Shown in pieces: positions 8,925-18,480 of a stretch of DNA of 54,380 nucleotides. Under the pieces are notes generated by a model that did not search any database, was not told where the DNA came from, and saw only the letters and a list, made by a program, of their open reading frames with translations. Position numbers and translations under genes: made by a program. Source of the stretch: an uncultured Erysipelotrichaceae bacterium. Lineage in GTDB: Bacteria; Bacillota_I; Bacilli_A; RF39; UBA660. Numbering within the stretch: the stretch's first letter is position 1; each line of letters begins with the position of its first letter. The stretch covers positions 1 to 54,380 of the forward strand of contig CADCJQ010000012.1 in NCBI GenBank assembly GCA_902801795.1, written 5' to 3'.

Positions 8925-9479
8925 TTATTTTAATTCTTGACCATCATGAAAAGCCTGACCAACTTTGTTCCCTACCTCATAATATCCATGATTAAAAGTA
9001 TCATAAATTAAAGCATGAATTTTACTTGGAACAATCTTTTCATCATTATCTAATATTTTTTCATCAACAGAAACATTAATTATTTCACCAACGACTCCAT
9101 AATCCGTAAATTCCACAAGTTTACATTCCATAACAATTGGAAATTCATCAATAATTGGAGCATTTACAAATTCAGATTTTATAGCCGTTAAACCACTTTT
9201 TTGAAACTTATCTGGTGTATTATTTCCAGATACTATTCCACAATAATCGGCTTCTTTAATATGCTGTGAATCGGCTATAGAAACTGTAAAACATCCTGTT
9301 TCTTTAATATTTTTTACTGTTTTATGAGTTTCTGTTAAATTTAAAATAACCATATTCATATCAGCCATCATTCCCCAAGCTGCATTCATCACATCAATAT
9401 TTTCTTCCTTATCATATGTTCCTACCATTAATACCGGCATTGGAAATATCGCTGCCTTACTTCCTAAATTCTTTCTCAT
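8925..9479 (-). CDS. flavin reductase family protein (FMN-binding split barrel)
   Basis: The 184-residue protein starts MRKNLGSKAAIFPMPVLMVGTYD, typical of the flavin reductase-like domain in anaerobes. These bind FMN and pass electrons from NAD(P)H to flavin or a partner; the physiological partner is usually unknown. Supporting segments are NVMNAAW-like VMNAAWGMM near 30-38, TxKNIKETGCFTVSIAD in the middle, and a C-terminal region ending HDGQELK. It is followed by the SDR, so the pair may act together in a redox pathway (inference). Confidence 0.82.
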   Translation of the reverse strand: MRKNLGSKAAIFPMPVLMVGTYDKEENIDVMNAAWGMMADMNMVILNLTETHKTVKNIKETGCFTVSIADSQHIKEADYCGIVSGNNTPDKFQKSGLTAIKSEFVNAPIIDEFPIVMECKLVEFTDYGVVGEIINVSVDEKILDNDEKIVPSKIHALIYDTFNHGYYEVGNKVGQAFHDGQELK

Positions 9480-9498
9480 ATTTATCCTTTCTTTTTTA

Positions 9499-9930
9499 TT
9501 AATTAATATTTTTCTCTTTTTTTAATTTTTCTTTAGTATCTATTGTTCCTTTAAACACATAATATTCATCATATAAATACTCTAAAACAAAATTTAAAAG
9601 CATATTTATTCCCGTAACTAAAAATTCATTCCAATGAAGATTCTCTGCAAGGTAATTTCCTAAAAGCGTTGAAAGCGGTGTAAAAATTAAATAAAAGACC
9701 GCAACCTTTACCATTGCAATAGGAATATTATTCGTTGATTTAAAAGTATACTCTCTATTTAAGGTAAAATTCCAAATAACAGAAGCAACTAAAGCTGGTA
9801 AATAACATAACCAATAATCCCAATTTGTAATACTATCCAATAGAGTAAATAACCCAATTTCAATTACACCAGCAGATATTGAAAATAAAGTAAATTTAAT
9901 TTTTCTTATTAATTCTTTCTTATTCCTCAT
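9499..9930 (-). CDS. GtrA-family membrane protein
   Basis: The 143 residues form four membrane helices, with the family signature WNFTLNREYTFKS in the middle. GtrA-like proteins are thought to flip undecaprenyl-linked sugars for surface polysaccharide or teichoic-acid glycosylation. The start overlaps the stop of the MFS gene by four bases (ATGA), so the two are translationally coupled. No glycosyltransferase is adjacent, so the sugar is unknown. Confidence 0.82.
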   Translation of the reverse strand: MRNKKELIRKIKFTLFSISAGVIEIGLFTLLDSITNWDYWLCYLPALVASVIWNFTLNREYTFKSTNNIPIAMVKVAVFYLIFTPLSTLLGNYLAENLHWNEFLVTGINMLLNFVLEYLYDEYYVFKGTIDTKEKLKKEKNIN

Positions 9931-11105
9931 TTATCCTTTACCTCTTTTTCTTTAGCATTAATAACATAAATAACTAAAATAGTTAAAGGTACAATACTAT
10001 AAAACAAAATAAACTTCATTAATTCAATTCTTCCAGTAATACCAACACATAATAAAACACCATAGCCAATTATTCTGGCAATCTCTAAAAGTGTTTCTAA
10101 TAATAAATGATATTCTGCACGATGAAATCTAACGTATATATGATTACTAGCATTAACAATGATATTATCAGCAGTTAAACTAATAAGAGTAATTCCAATA
10201 GCATATATTATTAAATAAAGAATAAAGACAACATTATTAGCACTTATTCCCAATAAAACTAAACTTATTGACATTAAAACTAATGTTATGACACTAATAG
10301 CTTTAAAATACTTTTCTTTCTTACTGTGTGCATAAATAATCGATGTTAAAATAGTAAGTATTCCCAGTAAACTATTTAAAATACCAATATATAAATTACT
10401 TTCAAAATATAATACTTTATAAATAGTCATTACTCCTACTAAAACACCACTACCTATGGTAAAGCCTTGCAAAAATTGCATAATTAACGCACTTTGAACT
10501 AATGAATCCTTTTTTATATGTTTGTAAAACTTTATTAAACTTATACGACCATCACTTTCATCATTATCTTTAACATAAAAAGATAAAACAAACATTACTA
10601 TCATTAATATAAAGACTATTTTTCCAACATCAACATAAGAATAATAATTTAATACGACACCTAATAATAAAGGTACTAATACAGTACTTGCACCATTAAT
10701 TGCACTCATTAAGCCATTATATTCTTTTCTTTCTTTATTAGATATTTTAGTACTATTTAAGATGTTTCTTGGATAAAAATAAAATCCATCACCCAAGCCT
10801 TTAACAATTGCTACTAAATATAAGTAATTAACAATATCTTCTCTAAATAACATCACAAGCGCTAAATAAAGAGCCGTTATCGATATCCCTATTCGATAAT
10901 AATATATTTTATATTTAAGTCTTGAAGAGGTACTTAAAAACCAAAAAGACAAAAGAATTGTTATAAAAACAATTAAATAAAACATTGCAAAATGAAAAAT
11001 ATTATAATTTACTATATTTAAAAAATAAATTACAAAAAATATATCAAAATAAATTGTTACAATATTTCTTAAAACATTAATTAATGAAAACGCTTTTCTA
11101 TCCAT
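9927..11105 (-). CDS. major facilitator superfamily transporter
   Basis: The 392-residue product has about 11-12 hydrophobic helices and charged loops typical of MFS permeases. The short GLGDGFYFYPRN segment (about 103-114) sits where the A-like motif of the first half would end. Topology and length fit MFS; the substrate is not indicated. It lies eight bases after the DUF523 gene and overlaps the GtrA gene. Confidence 0.75.
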   Translation of the reverse strand: MDRKAFSLINVLRNIVTIYFDIFFVIYFLNIVNYNIFHFAMFYLIVFITILLSFWFLSTSSRLKYKIYYYRIGISITALYLALVMLFREDIVNYLYLVAIVKGLGDGFYFYPRNILNSTKISNKERKEYNGLMSAINGASTVLVPLLLGVVLNYYSYVDVGKIVFILMIVMFVLSFYVKDNDESDGRISLIKFYKHIKKDSLVQSALIMQFLQGFTIGSGVLVGVMTIYKVLYFESNLYIGILNSLLGILTILTSIIYAHSKKEKYFKAISVITLVLMSISLVLLGISANNVVFILYLIIYAIGITLISLTADNIIVNASNHIYVRFHRAEYHLLLETLLEIARIIGYGVLLCVGITGRIELMKFILFYSIVPLTILVIYVINAKEKEVKDK

Positions 11106-11112
11106 ACTACAC

Positions 11113-11544
11113 CTACCACTTATATTCTAAATAGTTATCTTCATCTAAAACAACTATTCCATTCTTTTTTAATAACTTTGCAGTTATTCCTTCACCTTCA
11201 ATTAGATTATTACTAAATGTTCCATCATATATTTTTTGACTTCCACATGATGGACTATTCTTTTTTAATATTGCTACCTTAATATTTTCATTTTGGGCTA
11301 TTTTTAAAGTTTTTTCTGCCCCTTTTAAATAATTACTAGTAACATCTCTTCCTTCTTTATTAATTACTCTATTACCTTGTATTTCTGAAGGTGATCTTGG
11401 AACTTTTAAATCACCTAAACACTCCGGACACACTTTAATTACATCTTTATCTTTTAAAAAAGCAAGTAAAGCATCATTTTTATTATTTTTCCCATTATAT
11501 TTTACATTATCTCCTAGTAAACATGCACTAACCATTACCTTCAT
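11113..11544 (-). CDS. DUF523 domain-containing protein
   Basis: The 143-residue protein matches DUF523: the start MVSACLLGxxxxYNG, the CPE motif CPECLGDLKVPRSPSEIQ near 39-56, and LKKNSPSCGSQKIYDGTF near 93-110. The conserved cysteines suggest metal or Fe-S binding, but the role is unknown. Its start lies inside the end of the LD-carboxypeptidase gene (17 bases overlap). Confidence 0.88.
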   Translation of the reverse strand: MKVMVSACLLGDNVKYNGKNNKNDALLAFLKDKDVIKVCPECLGDLKVPRSPSEIQGNRVINKEGRDVTSNYLKGAEKTLKIAQNENIKVAILKKNSPSCGSQKIYDGTFSNNLIEGEGITAKLLKKNGIVVLDEDNYLEYKW

Positions 11545-12469
11545 TTAATAACTCCATCTCTAAAACCATTTTTTTATCCTGATAAGTAATAGTTGCAAAA
11601 CTTCCATTAATAACTGTAAATACCGGTTTTACATGACCTATATTAGCATCAACAATTATATTACTTTTTTCAAAAACTTTAGAATAAACATCTTGATAAT
11701 CTAACTCACAATCAATTATAGGAAACATTATACTACCAAAAATAATGGTATCTGTCTTTTTAAAATAACCAATATTCTTCATTTGTAAAAGAGTTAAATA
11801 AACATCAACACTACTCATTTTATAAATATCAAAATACCATATTATTTTATATTTATCATATTTTTTTATAAAGCTTAAAGTATTATCATAACTCGTTCCA
11901 ATCATATTTCGAAAAACATCAAGACAACCACCTATAATAATACCCGATGATTTAAAATCACCATTTAAAGATAATGTTTTTCTATCCATAAAAGATTCTT
12001 GCTTAATTAGATTCCCTTTTATTATTTCTAAATTATTCAATTGATATTTTTCTAATACTTCATTATCATAACTTTTACCATTAAAACCATATATTGTTGC
12101 TAAATCATATTTAATAGTTAAGATATATAATAAACTGGTGATATCTGAATAACCTTGAACCCATAATTTCTTATCAACTATTTTTTGATAATTAAGAAAA
12201 TCTAAGGTTTCATAAAGAAAATCTCCCCCACGAATATTCATAAGCATCTTAATATCTTCATTTAATAAATCATTAAATTCTCTAACTCTCGTTTTAATAT
12301 CACTACTTACAAAACCATTTCCATAAACATTAGGAGTTACAATTAAACGATAGTTTTCTTTTAGATGATTAAGACTTATTTTGGTTTCTTTTATGACATC
12401 ACCCGCACCTTCTGAAAGTGCTGTTATGCCAATTAAATCATTTTTTTGTAAAAAATCAGGATATTTCAT
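11528..12469 (-). CDS. LD-carboxypeptidase / MccF-like serine peptidase (family S66)
   Basis: S66 enzymes cut the L,D-bond of murein tetrapeptides during recycling, or cleave microcin C-like peptides. Seen here are the oxyanion strand MNIRGGDFLYETLDFL (77-92), the nucleophile motif VQGYSDITSLL with Ser108, and the histidine motif IGHVKP with His279. At the place of the catalytic Glu (usually in an LE-D strand) this protein has WYFDIYKMS (211-219), so Phe213 or Asp214 takes its place. Some S66 relatives have Asp here, so activity may remain. It has 313 residues, the normal length, and AGGTGA precedes the start. Confidence 0.82.
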   Translation of the reverse strand: MKYPDFLQKNDLIGITALSEGAGDVIKETKISLNHLKENYRLIVTPNVYGNGFVSSDIKTRVREFNDLLNEDIKMLMNIRGGDFLYETLDFLNYQKIVDKKLWVQGYSDITSLLYILTIKYDLATIYGFNGKSYDNEVLEKYQLNNLEIIKGNLIKQESFMDRKTLSLNGDFKSSGIIIGGCLDVFRNMIGTSYDNTLSFIKKYDKYKIIWYFDIYKMSSVDVYLTLLQMKNIGYFKKTDTIIFGSIMFPIIDCELDYQDVYSKVFEKSNIIVDANIGHVKPVFTVINGSFATITYQDKKMVLEMELLNEGNG

Positions 12470-12482
12470 ACGTCACCTATTG

Positions 12483-13718
12483 TCATTTCCCAAAATTCAT
12501 TGGATATTTAATATCTAATTCATATGGGCTAGCCTGTGTTCCAGTACCACTAATAATTGAAACATCGGGTCTTAAATAAATAACTGGCATAAACCCGGCT
12601 TCTTTCTTGCTATCCAAAGAAACTATACCATCCTTACTTAATAAATTAACATTATCGCCATTTTTGTTTAAAGTAAACAATTGATTATCCGTTTTTATCC
12701 AATTATTTTCTTTTAAATATAAATAATCCGTTATATTTAATAAACCAACATAGGCAAAAGTAGTTTCTAATATTTCATCTTTATAAGCATTATTAAAGTC
12801 TTTTTTATTAGTACTTCCAATATTCCATTTAGCATTTACCATCATATTTTTCTCTTTATCATTTAATTTATCATAAAAAATTCCATTAGCAAAAGTATTG
12901 ATGTAAGAATTTTCATAGTTACCATCTAAATCTTTATTGTTAAAAGTAATATCTTCAATCACTTTATTATTAGTTAATTTAATCATTTGATACTGGGAAG
13001 AAGAATCTTTAAAACTATTTTTAAAACTTCCAATTATTTGCCACTTCTCACAATAATCTTCTCCTTTAGTATAATTATCTACACAATTAAACCATACGTA
13101 ATTTTTTTGATTATTTGTATAGCGATAATTATCATTTTCACTCTGAACACCATCTAAATTATTTGTTCCTAAATATTCAATAACATTAGTAGCATATTTA
13201 TTTTCATTATGAGTTGCTAAAAGCGATATTGATGCTTGAAATTTTTTATTCATATAAGTTTCATCAGCCTCTAATGATAACCATAATTTAATTTTATAAA
13301 CATCTTTGGCTTTTTTCTTTAAAACTTTATTTTGATTAATTGTATAGTTATCACTTAATAAATTAATTTTTTCATATTCACCATTATTTAAACTATAAGC
13401 ATATTTTATAACATCTTTCATTGGAAAAATACTATTTTCAATAATATCAAGTCGATAATTTACATCAAAATCACTATTATTTAAAACTGTAAATGTAAAT
13501 TCTTTACTCTTTTTTAAGCCATCTTCATCACTTGTAGGAATACCACCTAAAGATATTTGTGTATTATCTTGAAATTCAACATCAAAGTTAGCCACATTAA
13601 AGCCATAGCTTTCTTCACTAACTATTGTATTGGAAATCATTGAATAACTTGTACCTAAAAGCATTATTACTCCTAATGACATAATAATTGTAGCAATAAC
13701 AAAAGTTTTATTTTTCAT
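12483..13718 (-). CDS. exported TasA-like protein with a C-terminal DUF6273-like domain
   Basis: The N-terminus (MKNKTFVIATIIMSLGVIMLLGTSYSMIS) resembles a SipW-type signal peptide. A beta domain at about 35-165 contains the motif IKLWLSLEAD shared with other TasA/camelysin-like proteins in this window. The rest, about 185-411, has YVWFNCVDNYTKGEDYCEKW, FAYVGLLNITDYLYL and the closing GFMPVIYLRPDVSIISGTG, which matches the domain doubled in the protein at 52541-54380. Here that domain is AT-rich throughout, so it is a useful non-variable comparison. It probably sits on the cell surface or in a matrix fibre. Confidence 0.65.
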   Translation of the reverse strand: MKNKTFVIATIIMSLGVIMLLGTSYSMISNTIVSEESYGFNVANFDVEFQDNTQISLGGIPTSDEDGLKKSKEFTFTVLNNSDFDVNYRLDIIENSIFPMKDVIKYAYSLNNGEYEKINLLSDNYTINQNKVLKKKAKDVYKIKLWLSLEADETYMNKKFQASISLLATHNENKYATNVIEYLGTNNLDGVQSENDNYRYTNNQKNYVWFNCVDNYTKGEDYCEKWQIIGSFKNSFKDSSSQYQMIKLTNNKVIEDITFNNKDLDGNYENSYINTFANGIFYDKLNDKEKNMMVNAKWNIGSTNKKDFNNAYKDEILETTFAYVGLLNITDYLYLKENNWIKTDNQLFTLNKNGDNVNLLSKDGIVSLDSKKEAGFMPVIYLRPDVSIISGTGTQASPYELDIKYPMNFGK

Positions 13719-13846
13719 AATTTACCCTTTCTTTATTATTAACTATCTTAAGTATACTAAATTATTAAAAAAATTACAATAGTTTTAAAATTATAGAAGA
13801 AAAAAATATACATTACCTTATCATTGGCAATATATATTTTTTTATT

Positions 13847-16201
13847 TTACTTATCTCTTAATTCACAATTAAATTTACTAGTAATATCTTTAATAATCTT
13901 TTCAAAAATTGGCATTATTATTTCATCAGTTAAAGTATTATCTTTATCACTAAATACTAAATTATAAGCAAGTGAACGTTTATTATCATTCATTTCATAC
14001 AAATCAAATAATTCTATATTTGTTAGATACTTTCCAGCACTATGTTTTATTTCTTTCATTATTTTATCATTCGTAATATCTTTATTGACAATAAAGGCTA
14101 CATCTTTCGTAATACTAGGATATTTACTTATTTCAGAATACTCTAGTTTTTTAACACCTAATTCTTCAATAATATCAAGATTTATTTCCATTAAGTAAAC
14201 ATCATCTTTCGTAATATTAGGATGAACTTTACCAATTATACCAATTCTTTTACCATTTAAAATAATACTAGCACTTGCCCCTGGATGCAACTCACAAGGT
14301 ATATTATTAACTTCTAAACTATAACGATTATTAAATCCTAAGTAATCAAGTAATTCTTCCATAATACCTTTTAGATGATAAAAAGTTATTTTTTCTTTAT
14401 TTAATCCTTCCGTATAATTACCCGTCATTAAAATAGCAAGTGACTTTGATTCTAAATATTTTCCCTCAACTTTTTTGAAGTTTTTACCAATTTCAAATAA
14501 ACATAAATCTTTATTATTACGTTTTTTATTATAATCATAAGTCATCATCATACTTGGAAGTAAACTATAACGAAGAGTTTTATGATCATCACTCATTGGA
14601 TCAAGAAGATTTATTTCTTCAAATTCATCAATAGTATATTTATGTACTTCACTATTAGGAATTAACGTATAACTCATGGTTTCATTAAGTCCTAAATCCG
14701 CAAGTTTTTCTCTTATACCTCTTAATAACTTATTATAACTTCCCTTTTTCGTTGGTAATATAGGAAGCGTTCCTGATATTTTATCAATACCATAAATACG
14801 TGCAACTTCTTCAATTAAATCCTCTTTAATACTAATATCAAGTCTTCTTGATGGTACTATCACTAATAAATTATTATTATTTTCTTTAACTGTAAATCCC
14901 AGTCTTTTATAAATATCAATAATTTCTTCTTGTGAAATATTTAAACCTAATAAATTATTTATTTCATTAACTGTAATATCAATTTTCTTATCATCTTTAT
15001 TGCTTTCATCAAATATTTTAATATCATCAATAATCTCAGCATTAGCATATTTATTTAGTAAATAACAAGCTCTTTCCATTGCTAAATAAGTTCTATTAGG
15101 ATCAAGTCCCTTTTCAAAACGATTAGATGCTTCACTACGTAAAATCTTTTTAGATGTTAATCTAACACTAACACTATCAAAAATAGCTGATTCTATTAAA
15201 ATATTTTTAGTATCTTCTTCTACTTCTGTTGATAAACCGCCCATAACACCCGCAAGTCCTACAGCATTATCTTTATTCGCTATCACGATATCTTCTTTAT
15301 TAAGAGTCCTTTCGATATTATCAAGAGTTACTAATTTTTCATCATCAAGAGCATCTCTTACAACTAAAGTATTTCCAAGACGATCAGCATCATAAAAATG
15401 TAATGGTTGTCCTGTTTCTAACATAACATAGTTTGAAATATCAACAACATTATTTATAGGTCTGATTCCACTTGCAATTAATCTTTTTTCAATAAAATCA
15501 GGACTTTTAGAAATTGTAACATTAAGAGCTTTTTTAGCAAGAAATAAATTACATTTTTTCGTTTTAATTTGTAAATCAAAATCTTTCATTGTACCTTTAG
15601 TTTTAAGATAATCAGTTGCTGGAAGACTAATTTTACGATTATATAATGCTCCTATTTCATATCCCATTCCTAAAATACTTAGTAAATCTCCACGATTACT
15701 TGTAAGTTCAAAATCAATTATATCATCATCTAAATTAAGATATTTAATAGGGTCTTCTCCTACTTTAGCATCAGCTGATAATTCACAAATACCTTCAATA
15801 TCTTCTTTTTTTAGAAATTTATGATCAAGTCCTAGTTCTTCAATAGAACATAGCATTCCGTTAGATTCAACTCCACGGATCTTTCCTTTTTTTATTGTAC
15901 CACCAGGAAGTATAGCTCCATCTTTAGCTACAATAACTTTAAGTCCTTCTCTTACATTAGGAGCTCCACAAACGATATTTAATACTTCATTTCCAACATC
16001 AACTTTACAAACATGTAAATGATCAGAATCTGGGTGCATTACACATTCTTTTACTTCTCCAATAACCAAATTTGTACAATTAATTAAGTTACCACAAAAG
16101 TCATATTCATTACCAATACTTGTCATATCTTCCGCAAGTGTATGAATATCAATATCACTAGTATCTAAATAATCATTTAAAAATTTACGACTTAATTTCA
16201 T
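13847..16201 (-). CDS. pheT: phenylalanine--tRNA ligase beta subunit
   Basis: PheT forms the alpha2-beta2 enzyme that charges tRNA-Phe. The 784-residue product has the N-terminal EMAP/tRNA-binding domain (CGAPNVREGLKV around 78-89), the B3/B4 editing region (NRGDLLSILGMG; SNRFEKGLDPNRT), the B5 domain and a C-terminal anticodon-binding (FDX-ACB) domain with YPSITKDVAF. The start overlaps the pheS stop by one base (TAATG). Both are controlled by the T-box upstream of the hydrolase gene. Confidence 0.97.
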   Translation of the reverse strand: MKLSRKFLNDYLDTSDIDIHTLAEDMTSIGNEYDFCGNLINCTNLVIGEVKECVMHPDSDHLHVCKVDVGNEVLNIVCGAPNVREGLKVIVAKDGAILPGGTIKKGKIRGVESNGMLCSIEELGLDHKFLKKEDIEGICELSADAKVGEDPIKYLNLDDDIIDFELTSNRGDLLSILGMGYEIGALYNRKISLPATDYLKTKGTMKDFDLQIKTKKCNLFLAKKALNVTISKSPDFIEKRLIASGIRPINNVVDISNYVMLETGQPLHFYDADRLGNTLVVRDALDDEKLVTLDNIERTLNKEDIVIANKDNAVGLAGVMGGLSTEVEEDTKNILIESAIFDSVSVRLTSKKILRSEASNRFEKGLDPNRTYLAMERACYLLNKYANAEIIDDIKIFDESNKDDKKIDITVNEINNLLGLNISQEEIIDIYKRLGFTVKENNNNLLVIVPSRRLDISIKEDLIEEVARIYGIDKISGTLPILPTKKGSYNKLLRGIREKLADLGLNETMSYTLIPNSEVHKYTIDEFEEINLLDPMSDDHKTLRYSLLPSMMMTYDYNKKRNNKDLCLFEIGKNFKKVEGKYLESKSLAILMTGNYTEGLNKEKITFYHLKGIMEELLDYLGFNNRYSLEVNNIPCELHPGASASIILNGKRIGIIGKVHPNITKDDVYLMEINLDIIEELGVKKLEYSEISKYPSITKDVAFIVNKDITNDKIMKEIKHSAGKYLTNIELFDLYEMNDNKRSLAYNLVFSDKDNTLTDEIIMPIFEKIIKDITSKFNCELRDK

Positions 16202-17253
16202 TATTTAAGCTCCTTTCTATCAAATTGTTTTAAGAATCTAATGTCATTAGTATACATTAACCTGATATCTGGAATATTATATTTCATCATTGCTAAACGA
16301 TCAATTCCTGTTCCAAAGGCAAATCCAGTATACTTATTAGGATCATAACCATTACTTTTTAAAACATTAGGATGTACCATACCTGCACCTAATAGTTCAA
16401 TCCATCCCGTATTTTTACATAAAGAACAGCCTTTTCCATTACATTTAAAACATGATACATCAACTTCTACTGATGGTTCAGTAAACGGGAAATACGAAGG
16501 ACGGAAACGTACATTTGTTTTTTCTCCTAATAGTTTTCTTGCCATTACTTCAAGAGTTCCTTTAAGATCTGCTAAAGTAATATGTTCATCGATAACAAGT
16601 CCCTCAAATTGACCAAATTGATGAGAATGAGTTGCATCATCATCTCTTCGATAAGTTTTTCCGGGACAAATCATTCTAATAGGTCCTTTTTCTTTATTAG
16701 CTTCCATCGTTCTTGCTTGAACACTTGATGTTTGTGTACGAAGTAAATAGTCAACATCAACATAAAAACTATCTTGGGTATCTCTTACGGGATGACCTAA
16801 TGGAATATTAAGTCTTTGAAAACAATACTCATCAGTTTCAAGTTCTGGTCCATCTAAAACATCATATCCCATAGATACAAACAAATCTTCAATCTCTGTA
16901 ACAATTTTATTAAATGGATGAATACTTCCTTTTTTTATTTTACAACTAGGAAGAGTGATATCAATCGTTTCTTCTTGTAACTTTTTATTTAATGCTTCTT
17001 CTTTTAATTTTGTCTCTTTTTCCATAAACAAAGTATTAGCAATATTTCTAATTTCTGTTGCAAAACGTCCTGTTAAAGCCTTTTCTTCTGGACTTAAGTC
17101 TTTCATATTTTTAGTAAGTTCGGTAATACAACCATTCTTTCCTAAATATTTGGCTTTAGTTACTACTAAATCATTTAATGTAACAATTTTCTCTAAATCC
17201 TTTTTTATTTCTTTTTCTATTTCTATATTTCTTTTTTCATATTCTTTTTCCAT
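16201..17253 (-). CDS. pheS: phenylalanine--tRNA ligase alpha subunit
   Basis: This is the catalytic class II synthetase subunit. The 350 residues include an N-terminal coiled coil (about 1-90), motif 2 with [18 protein letters not shown], a Cys-rich insertion [17 protein letters not shown] near 265-281 as in other Firmicutes, and motif 3 GTGIDRLAM near the end. AAAGGAGG is seven bases before the ATG at 17253. The start lies 31 bases inside the end of the hydrolase gene. Confidence 0.97.
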   Translation of the reverse strand: MEKEYEKRNIEIEKEIKKDLEKIVTLNDLVVTKAKYLGKNGCITELTKNMKDLSPEEKALTGRFATEIRNIANTLFMEKETKLKEEALNKKLQEETIDITLPSCKIKKGSIHPFNKIVTEIEDLFVSMGYDVLDGPELETDEYCFQRLNIPLGHPVRDTQDSFYVDVDYLLRTQTSSVQARTMEANKEKGPIRMICPGKTYRRDDDATHSHQFGQFEGLVIDEHITLADLKGTLEVMARKLLGEKTNVRFRPSYFPFTEPSVEVDVSCFKCNGKGCSLCKNTGWIELLGAGMVHPNVLKSNGYDPNKYTGFAFGTGIDRLAMMKYNIPDIRLMYTNDIRFLKQFDRKELK

Positions 17254-17936
17254 ACATATCCTCCTTTAAGGAAATTTTTAATATAACCACTAGTTATTTC
17301 TTTTCTTTCACTACTAATAATAGTATGCCATGCACCTATAACATCAGTTATCCATTTATCTTTTTCCGGTGTACCTAGTTTATCATAAATCAAATCACCT
17401 GTTTTATATGGAACAATTTCATCTCTTGTGCTTCTTAAAATAAGTACTGGACAAGTGACTTTTTTTAAATAGTTTTGCCCTTTTTTAACGAGTTTTGTAA
17501 ACTCATACAACATAAATGGTGATGTCCTTAAAGCCTTTTCCCATAAATGGCTATATTTCTCTAAATCTCTATCACGAATATCATCCTTATTTTGTTTTAA
17601 ATTTATATAATCAAAGGCGGCATTCATTAAAACAACTTTTTTAATTTGTTTATATTTACCGGCAACATAAGTTGCTAAGATACCTCCCATAGAGTGTCCA
17701 ATAACATAAATAGTTCTATAACCATTATTTATTAACTCTTTAATTTGATTGTCCACAAATTGCAACCAATCTTCTACTTTAGCATTACTAAACCGATCTT
17801 TAGCATGTCCTGGTAAGGTTCTTGCATAAACATCAAATCTTGGATCTAATTCTAAGTAATTCATTAAATATTCATTATCATATAAATTACCTGTAAATCC
17901 ATGAATAATTAAAACGGCCTTTCTAAATAATATCAT
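17223..17936 (-). CDS. alpha/beta hydrolase (carboxylesterase / monoacylglycerol lipase-like)
   Basis: The 237-residue hydrolase has a complete catalytic triad: GHSMGG with Ser82, Asp171 in RSTRDEIVP and His203 in AWHTII. HGFTG at 12-16 forms the oxyanion loop. It resembles the Est30-like carboxylesterases of Bacilli. It is the first gene after the Phe T-box and overlaps pheS, so it is transcribed with pheST and should be induced by uncharged tRNA-Phe. The reason for this linkage is unclear. GGAGG lies nine bases before the ATG. Confidence 0.85.
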   Translation of the reverse strand: MILFRKAVLIIHGFTGNLYDNEYLMNYLELDPRFDVYARTLPGHAKDRFSNAKVEDWLQFVDNQIKELINNGYRTIYVIGHSMGGILATYVAGKYKQIKKVVLMNAAFDYINLKQNKDDIRDRDLEKYSHLWEKALRTSPFMLYEFTKLVKKGQNYLKKVTCPVLILRSTRDEIVPYKTGDLIYDKLGTPEKDKWITDVIGAWHTIISSERKEITSGYIKNFLKGGYVWKKNMKKEI

Positions 17937-17954
17937 AACATCTAACCTCCAAAT

Positions 17955-18153
17955 AAAAAATCTATCATCAAGGGACGAGATAACCGTGGTACCACCCTTT
18001 TTTGATAGATTAATATCCTTTATTATTTTAACGCTTTATAGCGATTTGCCTCCTAGGTTGAATATTCACATAAAAATATTATTGATTTGCACCACTATCA
18101 ACTCTCTAAAAATATCTTTTATGCTATTTGGTCCTCATCAAAGACAAATTTCA
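17955..18153 (-). promoter_or_regulatory. T-box riboswitch, tRNA-Phe specific
   Basis: The minus-strand leader of the hydrolase-pheS-pheT operon carries the canonical T-box AAGGGTGGTACCACGG (about 18002-17987). Upstream is a stem I with GAATATTCAACC, whose specifier triplet is TTC (18062-18060), that is Phe, followed by the usual A. A competing terminator is formed by TCTATCA...AAGGG (upstream arm) and CCCTT...TGATAGA followed by TTTTTT (about 18010-17955). Uncharged tRNA-Phe should stabilise the antiterminator and allow synthesis of PheST. Confidence 0.92.
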
Positions 18154-18159
18154 TATAAT

Positions 18160-18187
18160 ATTATAACAGATTAAAAAAAAATGTAAA
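18160..18187 (-). promoter_or_regulatory. promoter of the T-box/pheST operon
   Basis: Minus-strand TTTACA (18187-18182) and TATAAT (18165-18160) with a 16-base spacer; the transcript would begin near 18153. Confidence 0.7.
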
Positions 18188-18204
18188 TATTTTTCTTACA
18201 ATTA

Positions 18205-18233
18205 TTGACTTAAAATTTAGTTTGTGTTAATAT
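18205..18233 (+). promoter_or_regulatory. promoter of the tRNA-Arg/tRNA-Pro unit
   Basis: TTGACT (18205-18210) and TAATAT (18228-18233) with a 17-base spacer, about 40 bases before tRNA-Arg. It is divergent from the T-box promoter. Confidence 0.75.
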
Positions 18234-18274
18234 ATTACATGTCTTGTGAAAAAGACAAATGCGAAAAGAAACTT

Positions 18275-18351
18275 GCGCTCGTAGCTCAATTGGATAGAGC
18301 GTTTGGCTACGGACCAGAAGGTTGCGGGTTCAATTCCTACCGGGCGCACCA
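18275..18351 (+). tRNA. tRNA-Arg (anticodon ACG)
   Basis: The 77-nt cloverleaf has acceptor arms GCGCTCG/CGGGCGC, D arm TAGCTCAATTGGATAGAGC, an anticodon stem around loop CTACGGA with anticodon ACG at 18309-18311, T arm GCGGGTTCAATTCCTAC, and encoded ACCA. The A34 would be edited to inosine to read CGU/CGC/CGA. Confidence 0.97.
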
Positions 18352-18356
18352 TATTT

Positions 18357-18433
18357 CGGGATGTGGCTCAATTTGGTAGAGCATTAGGTTTGGGACCTAG
18401 TGGTTGCAGGTTCAAATCCTGTCATCCCGACCA
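18357..18433 (+). tRNA. tRNA-Pro (anticodon TGG)
   Basis: The 77-nt cloverleaf has acceptor arms CGGGATG/CATCCCG, loop TTTGGGA with anticodon TGG at 18391-18393, T arm CAGGTTCAAATCCTG, and encoded ACCA. It lies five bases after tRNA-Arg, so both come from one precursor. Confidence 0.97.
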
Positions 18434-18447
18434 TTTTAGAAACATAG

Positions 18448-18474
18448 ACAGTCTTTAAAAGATTGTCTTTTTTC
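18448..18474 (+). terminator. terminator of the tRNA unit
   Basis: GACAGTCTT-TAA-AAGATTGTC stem (one wobble) followed by TTTTTT, 15 bases after tRNA-Pro. Confidence 0.85.
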
Positions 18475-18480
18475 ATGTCG

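Noticed and set aside
16955-17269. Plus-strand frame opposite the start of pheS
   Set aside because: Phe/Ser-rich product typical of the complement of a Lys/Glu-rich coiled coil; pheS is certain on the other strand.
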